DNA of 64,000 nucleotides from Pirellulaceae bacterium (GCA_020852965.1 JADYZV010000024.1:39800-103799); one strand, 5' to 3'. Positions 50,760 through 60,539 are shown, counted from the stretch's first letter. Notes: generated by a model not told the origin, from the letters alone. Made by a program: numbers and translations.

Positions 50760-53380
50760 ACGAGAATCCTTGTCGATGGTTTCGATTCTGTGTTCATCTC
50801 CCGCAAACCAGATGCGGGCGGGGCGTCCACCCCGCCTACCCGCGCCATGTACGCCTTGTACTCCTCGTACCAGGCTTTCGCCTCGGGGCTGAGCTGGGGG
50901 CGGCCGTACTGGTAGTAACCCCAGGTGACGATGCGTTCAGCGTAGGTGGCGGCAAGGCGCAGTTTGGATTCCAGCCGTGGCATGGGTACGACACGCCAGG
51001 GCGCGTTCTTCACCTGGCCGTGGTGGGTACGGCCGTAGCGCTCGATGTAGGTCTCGATACTGGGCACGTTGAACTCGGCGCATTCCACGTTGCCCCAAAG
51101 CTTCGCGCCGCCCACATCGCAGGCCGACTTCATGGCCTCGAAGAAGGGCTTGCGTTGGGCGTTGGTACAGAAAGCCATGTGTTCGCCGCTGTCTTGCAGC
51201 ATGATCACGTCGAACTTGCTCAATTGAATAAGTCGCGACCAGTAGTCCTGGTACTCAGCCGGCTCGTTGAAGCGGTAGTTGCCGAAGATCTGCGCCCGGT
51301 CGAGGATGAAGAAAGGCGACAAGGTGACCAGCTTATCGGCGGCGGCCTTGCAGGCCTCGACGGCGGCGGGATAAAAGGTGTCGATGAACTTTGACATGCG
51401 TTCCCAGGTCATGTAGATCTCGTGGGGCACATACCAGCCGTGGAAGGCGGGATGGCTGCCGTAGCGTTGGCCGATCTCGTGGACCGTCGCGCCCACCACC
51501 TCGATCTCGCGCTTGGCGTCCAGCGGACCGTACCAGTTGGGTGTAGAGCCGATGCCCAGGATGACCTGCATCTTGCGTTCGGCGCAAATATCGAGCACGC
51601 CACCGATGATGTCGCCGGGGGCGTCCAACGCGGGCCGGATGTGGGAAAGCCACAGCAGGTCGAAACCCAGCGCCCGCTCGTCGTCCATGTCCCGTTCCCA
51701 CACGTCCATCCCGGGCTGCGTCTGATAGGGCCGCAGGTTGCCGGAAATCACCGGCTTGCAGCGCAGCGCCCCCTCGCCCGGCATTTCACGCAACACCGTC
51801 AAGTCTAGGTCGGGCTCGTGCTCAACGACATAATCGACGGGCTGAGGCGTCTTTTTGTACTGGGTTACGTCCGTGATGAGCGGACTCGTCTCGCGCGGCA
51901 CCAGGCAGGCCTTGCGGTCCAACTTGACCGTTCTCACGGCGGCCTCGCGGTCGAGATCCTGCCCGCACAGTTCATCGAGGATCGCCCGGCCCTCCTCGCC
52001 CCATGCGGTGGGTTGGAGGTCGCGCCGCAGCCAAGCCGATTCATGCGCGGCATCGGCCGCGCCCGCGCCGTCGGGGTACTGGAGGTACCAGTTCACCCAA
52101 CCGCTGGCGTCGCCCACGCTGGTGCGGAGTATGGCGGCCTGCATTCGGGACGTGTGCTCCTCGCTCTCCGTGGCAAAGGTGTACTCCTCGATGATGACCG
52201 GCTTCACCCCCGCGGCGCAGGCCAAGCGCGCCTGCACGGCCACTTCGTAAGGGGCTTCCATCTCTGGACGGTCGTTGGCGAAGTCATTGATGTCGTAGTT
52301 GGCGTGATAGGTGAAGAAATCGACGTAGGGGTACTGCTCGGCCGGGGTGTAGCCGAGGAAATGGCGTGCCGCGCCCTCCCAGAGGTTCCAGCTCCGCATG
52401 TGGTTGCTGATGGTAACCAAGTGCGTGTCGTCGGCAGCGCGCAATGCGGCGATCTGCGGGCGGAAGTAGCGCAGCGTGGTCCACTCGCGGTAATTCTGGT
52501 AGTCGAGGATCATCGAGTCGGGCGAAGCGTAGGTCTTGGTTGCCTTGTCATAGGCATAGTCGACAACGGGGATATCCTCGACTTTGGCGAAAGACGCGCC
52601 GTACACATCGTTGACGTCGGACAGGGATCCATACTTCGACATGACCCACCGCCGCCAATACCACAGGGCGGTGTCTCCCGGCACCAGGCCTACCTCTTCG
52701 GATGCCGGTTGCCAGGGGCCGGTCAGGTTGCCGCAGGGCATGGTCCATTCGACGCACATGGTGTAGGCGAAAACCGCCGGGTGGCCTTGCAGGTGGTCGC
52801 CGAGCTGCCGCCAGAAGTCGCACAGCGTGGCGATGGAGTCCTGCCCCGCGTCTTCCTTCCAGGGCTTACGGCCAAAATACTGTCCGCCTTCGTGCCACCA
52901 TTTGATGCCGGTGCCGTGCCACGAGGCCAGAGCGATAATGGCGCGCACGTGATGCCTGCCTGCGCGGGCGAGGAAATCGTCGAGGTTGTCCAAGTAGCCG
53001 GGCGCGATCCGCGCTTCACCCGGAGCCTGCGGATCGGGCAGGACCAGCCCGATGGGCAGGAACACCTTCAGCACGGTAATGTTCTGCTGCTCACAGGCGG
53101 CCAAGATCTCCTCGTACTGTTCGCCATCGTAACGCGGACCGAAGATATCCAGGTCTTCCTTGGACGTTCGGGTCAGGTTGGCCCCCAGGGGGATAAACCG
53201 CTGTTGGGTCTTAGCTGTTTCGAAATGCCATTGGTCCGCCGCCACCCGTATGACTTCGTCATCGGGCACGCGGCACGCTTGCGTTGCCTGGCCGCAGCTT
53301 TGTCCCGCCATGTTGAACATCCCCGCGATTCCCGCCGCACCCGCGACGAATTGGCGCCGGCTGATGCCATCGTTTCCCAT
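50756..53380 (-). CDS. Secreted two-domain glycoside hydrolase-like protein (GH5-like plus DUF4434-like)
   Basis: 874 residues with a Tat-type signal (ISRRQFVAGAAGIAGMF). The first part (about 40-480) is a TIM-barrel like GH5/GH42-type hydrolases: FIPLGANLTRTSKED, AIIALASWHGTGIKWWHEGG, FAYTMCVEWTMPCGN with a likely acid Glu, and KPVIIEEYTFATESEEH with a likely nucleophile Glu. The second part (about 540-850) is another barrel with FDLLWLSHIRPALDAP, VILGIGSTPNWYGPLD, FHGWYVPHEIYMTWERM and VIMLQDSGEHMAF, the pattern of DUF4434. GAGGGAAG precedes ATG 53380. The gene is clearly more GC-rich than its neighbours, suggesting transfer. Its stop overlaps the flavoprotein GTG. Substrate unknown. Confidence 0.88.
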   Translation of the reverse strand: MGNDGISRRQFVAGAAGIAGMFNMAGQSCGQATQACRVPDDEVIRVAADQWHFETAKTQQRFIPLGANLTRTSKEDLDIFGPRYDGEQYEEILAACEQQNITVLKVFLPIGLVLPDPQAPGEARIAPGYLDNLDDFLARAGRHHVRAIIALASWHGTGIKWWHEGGQYFGRKPWKEDAGQDSIATLCDFWRQLGDHLQGHPAVFAYTMCVEWTMPCGNLTGPWQPASEEVGLVPGDTALWYWRRWVMSKYGSLSDVNDVYGASFAKVEDIPVVDYAYDKATKTYASPDSMILDYQNYREWTTLRYFRPQIAALRAADDTHLVTISNHMRSWNLWEGAARHFLGYTPAEQYPYVDFFTYHANYDINDFANDRPEMEAPYEVAVQARLACAAGVKPVIIEEYTFATESEEHTSRMQAAILRTSVGDASGWVNWYLQYPDGAGAADAAHESAWLRRDLQPTAWGEEGRAILDELCGQDLDREAAVRTVKLDRKACLVPRETSPLITDVTQYKKTPQPVDYVVEHEPDLDLTVLREMPGEGALRCKPVISGNLRPYQTQPGMDVWERDMDDERALGFDLLWLSHIRPALDAPGDIIGGVLDICAERKMQVILGIGSTPNWYGPLDAKREIEVVGATVHEIGQRYGSHPAFHGWYVPHEIYMTWERMSKFIDTFYPAAVEACKAAADKLVTLSPFFILDRAQIFGNYRFNEPAEYQDYWSRLIQLSKFDVIMLQDSGEHMAFCTNAQRKPFFEAMKSACDVGGAKLWGNVECAEFNVPSIETYIERYGRTHHGQVKNAPWRVVPMPRLESKLRLAATYAERIVTWGYYQYGRPQLSPEAKAWYEEYKAYMARVGGVDAPPASGLREMNTESKPSTRILV

Positions 53381-53940
53381 AATACTTCCCTCTGCGTAGT
53401 TGACGCGCTCAGTCCGTGGACGTTTTGCGTTTCTTCTGCTTCAACCACCAGGCGATGACCTTCTGGTCTTGTCCCAACTGTTGTGGTTGGTTTCCGGGTA
53501 TTCGGCATCCATCTTCACGCCCATCGTTTTCCACCCGTTGACCGCATGCATCATACGGCAAAACGGGAAAGCAAGGTGGTGGCAACGCTGAAACCTTTGC
53601 AGCGAGAACCTACTTCATCGGCGACCACATCGCTCCATCGTATTTCGACCATCGCTGAAGTTTTGCGATACTCCTACTTCGGCATCTATTTGGGGCGAGC
53701 TGGACGAAGCCACTTGCCCCACTATGTCCCAATAGCCCATGCTCCATGCCCCGCCAAAGCATGAACCTGTGGCGTTCCTTAATGGGCTGGCGAGCGCAAA
53801 GCGATTCCCCAATTTTGTCCGAGTTTCGTAAGCTAGTGAATTCGCAGCTGCACGTCGAGCATCCTCTCAGGTTCCGGCATTCGAAATGGCCGTTCAGACA
53901 CTGCTATGCATCACAACAATTCCCGCAATCTCAGGGCAAC
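53381..53940. other. Intergenic region, no supported gene
   Basis: About 560 bases between the GC-rich hydrolase and the methyltransferase pseudogene, divergent. Several frames cross it without family features. The promoter of the hydrolase-flavoprotein unit should be here. Confidence 0.4.
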
Positions 53941-54414
53941 ATGCAACGTTTCCAGCTTTTCGAGATCGAAGACCAAGCTTGGTTTCCGAAGCAGTTGCAC
54001 AATTACATGACGGATTTTCTTCGTACCGTAGCCGAACAGTTCAATCTCTTCGAACCTGTCGTTCCGGTTCTTCGTGACATCTTAGCGGAAACGGGAAAAA
54101 AACGTATCGTCGATTTGGCTTCGGGCGGAGACGGCCAGTAGCGGACGTTATTGCCTCAGGTGCAGGCACTCATGCCTGACGTACAGCTGACCCTGACCGA
54201 CTTGTATCCGAATACTTCCGCTTTTGAAGACTTGGCGGAGCAATCGCAAGGGGCGATGGATTATGAAATGCGGCCAATCAGCGCAACCAATGTGCCTTGC
54301 GAACTGGACGGACTGCGAACGATGTTTTTGAGCATGCACCATTTTAGGCCCAATGAGGCGCAAGCCATTTTAGAAAACGCCGTAGTACAACGAACTTCTG
54401 CCATGGACCGTTGA
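53941..54414 (+). pseudogene. Class I methyltransferase-like gene, nonsense mutated and truncated
   Basis: The frame from 53941 reads FEIEDQAWFPKQLHNYMTDF, then KKRIVDLASGGDGQ, a TAG at 54139, and continues in the same frame as RTLLPQVQALMPDVQLTLTD, LYPNTSAFEDLAE and LRTMFLSMHHFRPNEAQAIL. The glycine-rich SAM motif sits right at the stop; relatives have Gly-Pro-Trp there, so a Trp codon TGG has probably become TAG. The C-terminal part after ENAVVQRTSAMDR is missing. The gene cannot make a full enzyme. Class I fold call is from motif I and the following DLYPN acidic loop. Confidence 0.8.
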
Positions 54415-54509
54415 TCTTTACGTAGCAAGCGACATCACTGAACCGGCCCCCAACTGAAAGCAATACCGCTTGCGCTGATGAATTTCTCCCCTAAACTAGA
54501 AGATCACTG

Positions 54510-55487
54510 ATGCACAGTTGTGTAGGAGCGCTGCACACCGTCACGGGCATTAAGCTGGTTCCAGGAGTCCTTGTGTCGACATACATCAAAACCGATCGTC
54601 GTGCTAACCTTGTCGGAAGTTTGTGGATGGTTTCAGCCATGGCGGCGTTTGCCGTTGAAGATGTATTTGTTAAAGCAGCGTCCAAAACTCTTCCAGTCGG
54701 TCAGGTTCTGTTCCTTTTTGGCTTGGGTGGTGCTTTTGTTTTTGCCTGTGTCGCGATTGGGCAGAAACAGCGATTGTTCACATTAGGCGCCTTTTCCAGC
54801 CTGATGCGTCTTCGCATGCTGTTCGAGACTTTTGGCCGTCTGTTCTATGTTCTTGCGATTGCCCTAGCCCCGTTGTCAGCCGCAACGGTTATTCTCCAAG
54901 CAACACCGATTGTCGTCGTTGCGGGAGCGACCTTGATCTTCGGCGAAAAAGTAGGCTGGCAAAGATGGTTCGCAGTCTTCATTGGCTTGGCAGGGGTCGT
55001 GGTTATCGTTCGCCCTGGGACGGATAGTTTTTCGCTGTTCTCTATTTTAGCAGTCCTTGGGATGCTGGGCTTTGCCGGTCGCGATCTTAGCAGCCGTGCC
55101 GCCCCATCGACCCTAAGCACGTCGATTCTCGGGCTTTACGGCTTCCTGTCCGTTGTCGCTGCAGGTGTACTCTATTCAATCTGGGACACGGCACACTTTG
55201 AGTGGTTGGCGCCCCAGCCCACACTCTATTTGTCAGGCGCGGTGATATTCGGTGTCGTGGCCTACTTTGGATTGATGAAAGCGATGCGCACCGGAGAGGT
55301 TTCCACCGTGACACCATTCCGATTTTCACGGCTGATTTTTGGGGTTGGCTTTGGAATGTTGCTATTCGACGAGCCATTAGATGGTTCGATGTTAGCTGGG
55401 TGCGGACTCATTGTTGCCTCAGGTCTGTTCATCCTTTGGGGGAGTCGTCGCGTTGTCAGAGTTGCTGGGCCACCCGTCCTGACGTAA
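54510..55487 (+). CDS. DMT family permease (EamA domains)
   Basis: 325 residues at most, with ten hydrophobic helices in two EamA repeats (MVSAMAAFAVEDVFVKAASK, APLSAATVILQATPIVVVAG, FGEKVGWQRWFAVFIGLAG, then VAYFGLMKAMRTGEVSTVTP and LLFDEPLDGSMLAGCGLIVA). The pattern is that of drug/metabolite exporters. The first 21 residues from ATG 54510 look unrelated; GTG at 54573 (STYIKTDRRANLVGSLW) is an alternative start. It follows the methyltransferase pseudogene. Substrate unknown. Confidence 0.88.
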   Translation: MHSCVGALHTVTGIKLVPGVLVSTYIKTDRRANLVGSLWMVSAMAAFAVEDVFVKAASKTLPVGQVLFLFGLGGAFVFACVAIGQKQRLFTLGAFSSLMRLRMLFETFGRLFYVLAIALAPLSAATVILQATPIVVVAGATLIFGEKVGWQRWFAVFIGLAGVVVIVRPGTDSFSLFSILAVLGMLGFAGRDLSSRAAPSTLSTSILGLYGFLSVVAAGVLYSIWDTAHFEWLAPQPTLYLSGAVIFGVVAYFGLMKAMRTGEVSTVTPFRFSRLIFGVGFGMLLFDEPLDGSMLAGCGLIVASGLFILWGSRRVVRVAGPPVLT

Positions 55488-55703
55488 TGGATCAGCCCAA
55501 CTATCTAAGAACTTCATTTCCTCATCAGCGCGATTCAAGGGAACAAGAAGGTGATCGACACAGGCAGGCCAAGGGCCAGGAAGAACAAGGTATTGGTACA
55601 ATTGACGAGTAGCAGCCGACTTTGCCTTTGTCGGGCAACAATACAAGATCAATGTCGATGGCGACGACTACAGTCGAGTTAACAACGAAACGAGCTACCC
55701 CCC

Positions 55704-57197
55704 ATGCGCCGAATTCTCATTGCTGAGTGCAAGCAAGAAGTATCAACATTCAACCCCCACTTGAGCCAATATGCTGACTTTCGAGTCCGCTACGGCCAGG
55801 AGTTGCTGATCTATCACCGCTCCGTTCACAATGAAATCGGTGGAGCGTTAAGCGTCTTCGATGAGCTGACGGACGTTGAAATGGTTCCAGCTTATAGCGC
55901 CTGCTTCGTCACTTCTGGTGGAACCTTGGCGGCGGGCGCTTGGCAACGAATCGCTGATGAGTTCATCGAGAGCATTCGCTCGGCTCCACCGGTCGACGGC
56001 GTTTACCTTTGTATGCATGGTGCGATGGCGAGCCAAAATGAATTGGATCCGGAAGGATTTCTGCTCGCCGAAACGCGCCGAGTGCTCGGCGACGATGTAC
56101 CGATCGTCGTCTCTTTAGACCTGCATGGCATACTCACGGATCGAATGGTCGAACATGCGGACGCGATCGTTGCCTACCATACCTACCCGCATGTCGATTT
56201 TTTTGAAACGGGCCAGCGTGCTGCTCGATTGCTGATCAGAATTCTAGATGATGCTCGGCCGGTTACGGCGAAGGTGGCGATACCGGCACTGGTTCGCGGC
56301 GATGAGTTGATTACAGCTACTGGGCTTTTTGGCAACAGTATTCGCGTCGCGCAGCAAGTGGAAGTAGGTCCACGCGGACTTTCCGCTGGGATGTTTATTG
56401 GCAACCCGTTTACTGATGTTCCGGCATTGCAGACTTACAGTTTTGTTGTGACCGATAACGACATCGAGCTGGCTGAGCGCGAAGCGATACGTATTGCCGA
56501 GAGCTTTTGGCCTAACCGTCACCGCATGACAGTGCCATTGGTTAGTTTGGATGAGATGGCCGCTCGCGTGCTGCAATCGGCTCGTGGCACGATCGCTCTG
56601 GTCGATGCCGCCGACGCGACCAGCTCGGGAGCCTCTGGGGACAGCAATGCCATCTTGAGGAAACTTATCGAGTGCGGGTATCGCGGTAGAACGCTACTGC
56701 CAATGGTCGACGCAGTTGCTGTGAAGCAGGCATTCGCGGCCGGCGTGGGAGCCACGATTCGTACGTGCGTAGGTGGGACGCTGGATGCGGGTCGCTTTCA
56801 ACCGCTGGCGATCGAAGGCAAGGTACGCCACTTGGCCGACGGCTTGTTTCGTAGTGAGTCGTTTGGGGAAGTGTGGGATTCGGGACCCTCCGCGGTCCTC
56901 GACAGCGGGAATTTTACTTTAGCGATCAGCAGTCGCGCGGTGAGCTTGTACGACCGATCTTTTTTCTATTCGCTTGGCCAAAATCCACGTAGCTTCGATG
57001 CGGTGGTGGTGAAATCACCGCATTGCCAACACCATATGTTCGCCGACTGGTGCTCGACGATGATCCAGGTAGATGCTCCCGGTTCGTCCAGTGCCAACCT
57101 TGCCTACCTGGGGCACACGCGTTGCCCTCGTCCAATTTTTCCACTCGACGACAAAGTGGAATTTCACCCAACCGCTAAAACATTTCGTCGAAATTAA
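55704..57197 (+). CDS. mlrC: M81 family metallopeptidase (MlrC, microcystinase C-like)
   Basis: 497 residues matching the full two-domain MlrC family: N-terminal ILIAECKQEVSTFNP, VDGVYLCMHGAMASQNELDP, VVSLDLHGILTDRMVEHADA, AYHTYPHVDFFETGQRAA, and a C-terminal domain with LVDAADATSSGASGDSNAIL and VKSPHCQHHMFADW. The DLHG Asp-His and YHTYPHVD His residues are the likely zinc site. MlrC completes microcystin breakdown in sphingomonads by cleaving small Adda-containing peptides, but most relatives act on unknown peptides or amides. No signal peptide. Confidence 0.93.
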   Translation: MRRILIAECKQEVSTFNPHLSQYADFRVRYGQELLIYHRSVHNEIGGALSVFDELTDVEMVPAYSACFVTSGGTLAAGAWQRIADEFIESIRSAPPVDGVYLCMHGAMASQNELDPEGFLLAETRRVLGDDVPIVVSLDLHGILTDRMVEHADAIVAYHTYPHVDFFETGQRAARLLIRILDDARPVTAKVAIPALVRGDELITATGLFGNSIRVAQQVEVGPRGLSAGMFIGNPFTDVPALQTYSFVVTDNDIELAEREAIRIAESFWPNRHRMTVPLVSLDEMAARVLQSARGTIALVDAADATSSGASGDSNAILRKLIECGYRGRTLLPMVDAVAVKQAFAAGVGATIRTCVGGTLDAGRFQPLAIEGKVRHLADGLFRSESFGEVWDSGPSAVLDSGNFTLAISSRAVSLYDRSFFYSLGQNPRSFDAVVVKSPHCQHHMFADWCSTMIQVDAPGSSSANLAYLGHTRCPRPIFPLDDKVEFHPTAKTFRRN

Positions 57198-57274
57198 TCG
57201 TCGATGAAGATCACAGACGGTCCTCCGATGGCTACGTCCGCGCTGCACCACCGGCGATCCAACAGATTCTGCTA

Positions 57275-57817
57275 TCAGCTTTCTACGAGAAGCGATTTAT
57301 AAGACTCGGGGATGATAAGCTGGCCTCCACCGCCTTGGACGATGACACCGAACTCTTTTCCGAACCACTTCTTGGCTCGAGGCGAGAAGCTGACGTTTTG
57401 CCCCTGTGCAGTCGTTGTCCAAGAATCTTTAGCTCCGGTAGTGCTTGATTCCAGAGCCTGCACTGGAGTGCGAACAACGAAATGGACAGGCCCGCGACCA
57501 ACAGTATTGATGCCCGATGCATGCATCGAGGCCCCGCGCCGCGCGAAAAATAATTTGAAGGGCGATTCGCTTCCGGTCCGAAACCCGATGATTCTCTCTC
57601 CCGGTGTGAGAGTTACCTCAGCTACTGGCTTCGACAAATCCATCGCGACGATAAAGGATACTGCATCGCTGATGGGTAGACTGGGCATTTCTTTGCAAAA
57701 AAAAGACAGTGCCGTTCGGATTCCAAGGCGAGGAACCGACGCGTCGGCACATCCCAACTCGGCAATCCACTTGACTAGTCCAGCATCACTCAGGTAGTCG
57801 TGCAGCGATAGCGACAT
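57275..57817 (-). CDS. Hypothetical protein of unknown family
   Basis: 180 residues from ATG 57817; the open frame begins at GTG 57826. The C-terminal half alternates strand-like and glycine-rich stretches (GERIIGFRTGSESPFKLFFA, GRGPVHFVVRTPVQALESST, FGVIVQGGGGQLIIPESYKS). The overall size, lack of signal peptide and the GGGGQLIIP end are reminiscent of small toxin or ADP-ribosyltransferase-like domains, but this is only an impression. It converges on mlrC with about 77 bases between stops. Codon use is ordinary for the window. No immunity-like partner is next to it. Confidence 0.55.
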   Translation of the reverse strand: MSLSLHDYLSDAGLVKWIAELGCADASVPRLGIRTALSFFCKEMPSLPISDAVSFIVAMDLSKPVAEVTLTPGERIIGFRTGSESPFKLFFARRGASMHASGINTVGRGPVHFVVRTPVQALESSTTGAKDSWTTTAQGQNVSFSPRAKKWFGKEFGVIVQGGGGQLIIPESYKSLLVES

Positions 57818-58128
57818 GGCTTTCACCAGTTAAGTAAAGTTTGAATTCGTATCAGGCAGTACTTCTTTGCCAGACATCATACCAGATGGATAGCTTGCAA
57901 GAAACAGACACGTGAGTCAGGTAAAAGCGGTAGAGCAGTTGGCAAGTTTTTCGACTTAAATCCAATGTCAAGTTTTTCAGCCAGCAGTGACTGGCTACCA
58001 ACGTGTCACCGTCGGTATTTCTAATGGATGACCTACAGCGAGCTTGACTCGTGCGAATTGCTGCGGCATCGTGTAGAATGGGTGGTCCTGCCTCTAATTG
58101 CCTCACCTCTATCCCACCAGCCAAGTTT
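57818..58128. other. Divergent intergenic region, no gene seen
   Basis: About 310 bases between the hypothetical gene and the cytochrome-like PSD1 gene. Antisense frames enter from the neighbour but none is supported. Confidence 0.35.
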
Positions 58129-60522
58129 ATGTTTGTTCGTTTGACACTGCTGATGGTAAGTTTGATCGGGTGCGTGACTAGGCTTGGCGCTAGCGAACCG
58201 CAAGCTGGCGGTGTGGCACTGTTGGTAGGCGGCGAACAGTCACTAGCGGGTGAATATGAGTATTTCGAACGCAAGATTCGCCCGCTGCTGAGTGAGCATT
58301 GCTTCGAGTGCCACTCGGACCAGGCGAAGACGCTGCATGGCGGGTTGCGACTCGATTCGGCGGATGGGTTCGCAGTTGGCGGCGACAGTGGGTCGCTGCT
58401 CGTAGCCGGAAAGCCCGAGGAGAGTCTGTTCATCAATGCGATCCTCTATGAAGAGATGGAGATGCCTCCCAAGGGGCGGCTCGCCGAAGTTGATATCGCC
58501 GAGTTAACCGAGTGGGTGCGGCGCGGAGCCCACTTTCCGCCGGCCGCCGATCAGGCGCCGCGTGCAAACAATACCATCGACTTCGAGTCGGGACGCCAGT
58601 TTTGGTCGTTTCAACCGGTTCACATTCAACCGCTGCCGGAAGTCGCCGACGCCAACTGGCCGCGGACGCGCGTGGACTCCTTCGTGCTGGCGGCGATGCA
58701 GCGCGAGGGCTTGACCCCTGCACCTCGCGCCGAACGCGCGATCTTGATGCGCAGGTTGAGCTTCGCCGTAACCGGCCTGCCACCGACACCCGAGCGGCTG
58801 GCGGCTTTCATCAATGATGACTCGGCGGAGGCTTATGACCGGCTCATCGACGAGTTGCTTGAGTCACCTCAGTATGGCGAAAAATGGGGCCGCTGGTGGT
58901 TGGACTTGGCCAGGTACACCGACCGCACTGCGAGCTGGTTGCCGCAAACGTCTCAGGCTCATCTGTATCGAGACTGGGTCGTTAATGCCTTCAATGACGA
59001 TATACCTTATGATGAATTCATCCACCGCCAATTGGCTACCGATCTGATGCCGCAAACTGGAGCCGAAGATCTGCCCGCACTTGGGTTTCTCAGCCTCAGC
59101 CCAGCGTATTGGAAAGAATTGAAGTTACCGAGTGAACTGATCAAGGTGATCGTTGCCGACGAGTGGGAGGAGCGGGTGGATGCCGTTTCACGCACTTTCC
59201 TGGGGCTGACGGTCGCGTGTGCGCGTTGTCACGATCACAAATTTGATCCGATCAGCGCCGATGACTACTACGGCTTGGCTGGCATCTTTGCCAGCACGCG
59301 GCATCTCGAGCGACCGTTGATTAGCGACGAAGTCTACGAACCGGTGCGAGTCGCCAAGGAGCAGGTAGCCAAACTGGAAAAACAGGTGGCGGAGCTGAAG
59401 CAGCAGAAGCCTTTGCCGCAGGATCAAATCGATGAACTGGCTGCGACGATCGAGGACCTCAAGACTTCGACGCCACTCTACGACACCCCCTTAGCGAACG
59501 CATTGGCGGAGGAGTCGATGTACGTGGTTCGCGCAGGCGAGAAGCCCGAGCAGGGGACGCTCTTGGAGTATCGCCCCGGACCACGGGACTTGCCATCGTT
59601 TATCCGCGGCAATCCCAACCGCCCGGGGCCGATCGTCCGCCGCCGTTTTCTTACAGTGCTGTCGGACGACCAACCGAAGCCGTACGAGAACGGCAGCGGT
59701 CGTCTGGAGCTGGCTCAGTCAATCACGACCGAGTCGCAGGGACTGGCCGCTCGCGTGCTGGTCAACCGTGTTTGGCTGGCGCATTTCAACCAGGGGATCG
59801 TGGCCACGCCGAGCGATTTTGGCCAGCAGGGTGGCCGCCCCAGCCACCCCGAATTGCTCGATGACTTGGCGGCTCGCTTCATCGAGAATAGTTGGTCGAT
59901 CAAATGGCTACATCGTGAAATATTGCGATCGGAAACCTGGCAGCAATCTTCGGCCGTCGAGTTCGATGCGAACCATCCCGATCCGGAAAACCAATGGCTC
60001 TCCCGCGCCAATCGCCGCAGGCTCGCGTTCGAAGAGTGGCGGGACGCGATGTTGGTCGTCAGCGGTGAGCTGGATCCAACCGCAGGCGGCCCGGCCACAC
60101 CGCTGGATATTGCGACCAATCATCGCCGAACCTTGTACGCCACCATTGACCGCCAAGACATGTCGCCGACGTTAATGATCCACGATTTTCCCGACGCCAA
60201 TCAACATAGCCCGATGCGGACGGCGACCGTGACGCCCCTGCAGGGGTTATTCGCGATCAATGCTCCACTGTTGCAAGAACAAGCACAGGGCTTGGTTTCC
60301 CGACTTCACCAAGCATCGTTGCAGAATGATTCCAATCGGATCAAACAAGCTTACTTGTGGTTGTACTCGCGAGCCCCCAGCGCTCGCGAGCTCCAGCTCG
60401 GGCTCGCCTATCTGACGGCACCAAGGGTTGGCGAAGTGCCGAAAGGAGATACCGCTTTGGCAAGGTGGCAGCAATACGCTCACGTGCTATTGGCCTCGAA
60501 CGAATTCATTTTTATCGATTGA
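58129..60522 (+). CDS. PSCyt1 / DUF1549 / DUF1553 (PSD1) secreted protein
   Basis: 797 residues. A signal peptide (FVRLTLLMVSLIGCVTRLGA) is followed by a planctomycete cytochrome c-like domain with CFECH near residues 58-62 (haem attachment C-x-x-C-H), then DUF1549 (FWSFQPVHIQ, RTRVDSFVLAAMQREGLTPA, YGEKWGRWWLDLARYTD) and DUF1553 (ARVLVNRVWLAHFNQGIVAT, QGGRPSHPELLDDLAARF). A second C-x-x-C-H, CARCH, lies in the DUF1549 part. A coiled coil VAKLEKQVAELKQQKPLPQD sits between. These proteins always pair with DUF1501 genes; their redox role is unknown. Start ATG 58129 keeps the signal; the frame from 58051 is too long. Confidence 0.95.
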   Translation: MFVRLTLLMVSLIGCVTRLGASEPQAGGVALLVGGEQSLAGEYEYFERKIRPLLSEHCFECHSDQAKTLHGGLRLDSADGFAVGGDSGSLLVAGKPEESLFINAILYEEMEMPPKGRLAEVDIAELTEWVRRGAHFPPAADQAPRANNTIDFESGRQFWSFQPVHIQPLPEVADANWPRTRVDSFVLAAMQREGLTPAPRAERAILMRRLSFAVTGLPPTPERLAAFINDDSAEAYDRLIDELLESPQYGEKWGRWWLDLARYTDRTASWLPQTSQAHLYRDWVVNAFNDDIPYDEFIHRQLATDLMPQTGAEDLPALGFLSLSPAYWKELKLPSELIKVIVADEWEERVDAVSRTFLGLTVACARCHDHKFDPISADDYYGLAGIFASTRHLERPLISDEVYEPVRVAKEQVAKLEKQVAELKQQKPLPQDQIDELAATIEDLKTSTPLYDTPLANALAEESMYVVRAGEKPEQGTLLEYRPGPRDLPSFIRGNPNRPGPIVRRRFLTVLSDDQPKPYENGSGRLELAQSITTESQGLAARVLVNRVWLAHFNQGIVATPSDFGQQGGRPSHPELLDDLAARFIENSWSIKWLHREILRSETWQQSSAVEFDANHPDPENQWLSRANRRRLAFEEWRDAMLVVSGELDPTAGGPATPLDIATNHRRTLYATIDRQDMSPTLMIHDFPDANQHSPMRTATVTPLQGLFAINAPLLQEQAQGLVSRLHQASLQNDSNRIKQAYLWLYSRAPSARELQLGLAYLTAPRVGEVPKGDTALARWQQYAHVLLASNEFIFID

Positions 60523-60539
60523 GATTTCTAGTTGTGAAT

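Noticed and set aside
51818..53458. Open frame of 546 codons on the plus strand
   Set aside because: It lies wholly antisense to the Tat hydrolase; the GC-rich third positions of that gene leave the opposite strand open. The product has no family features.
57852..58436. Minus-strand frame of 194 codons
   Set aside because: It covers the start of the PSD1 gene antisense, is Ser/Arg-rich, and has no ribosome site.
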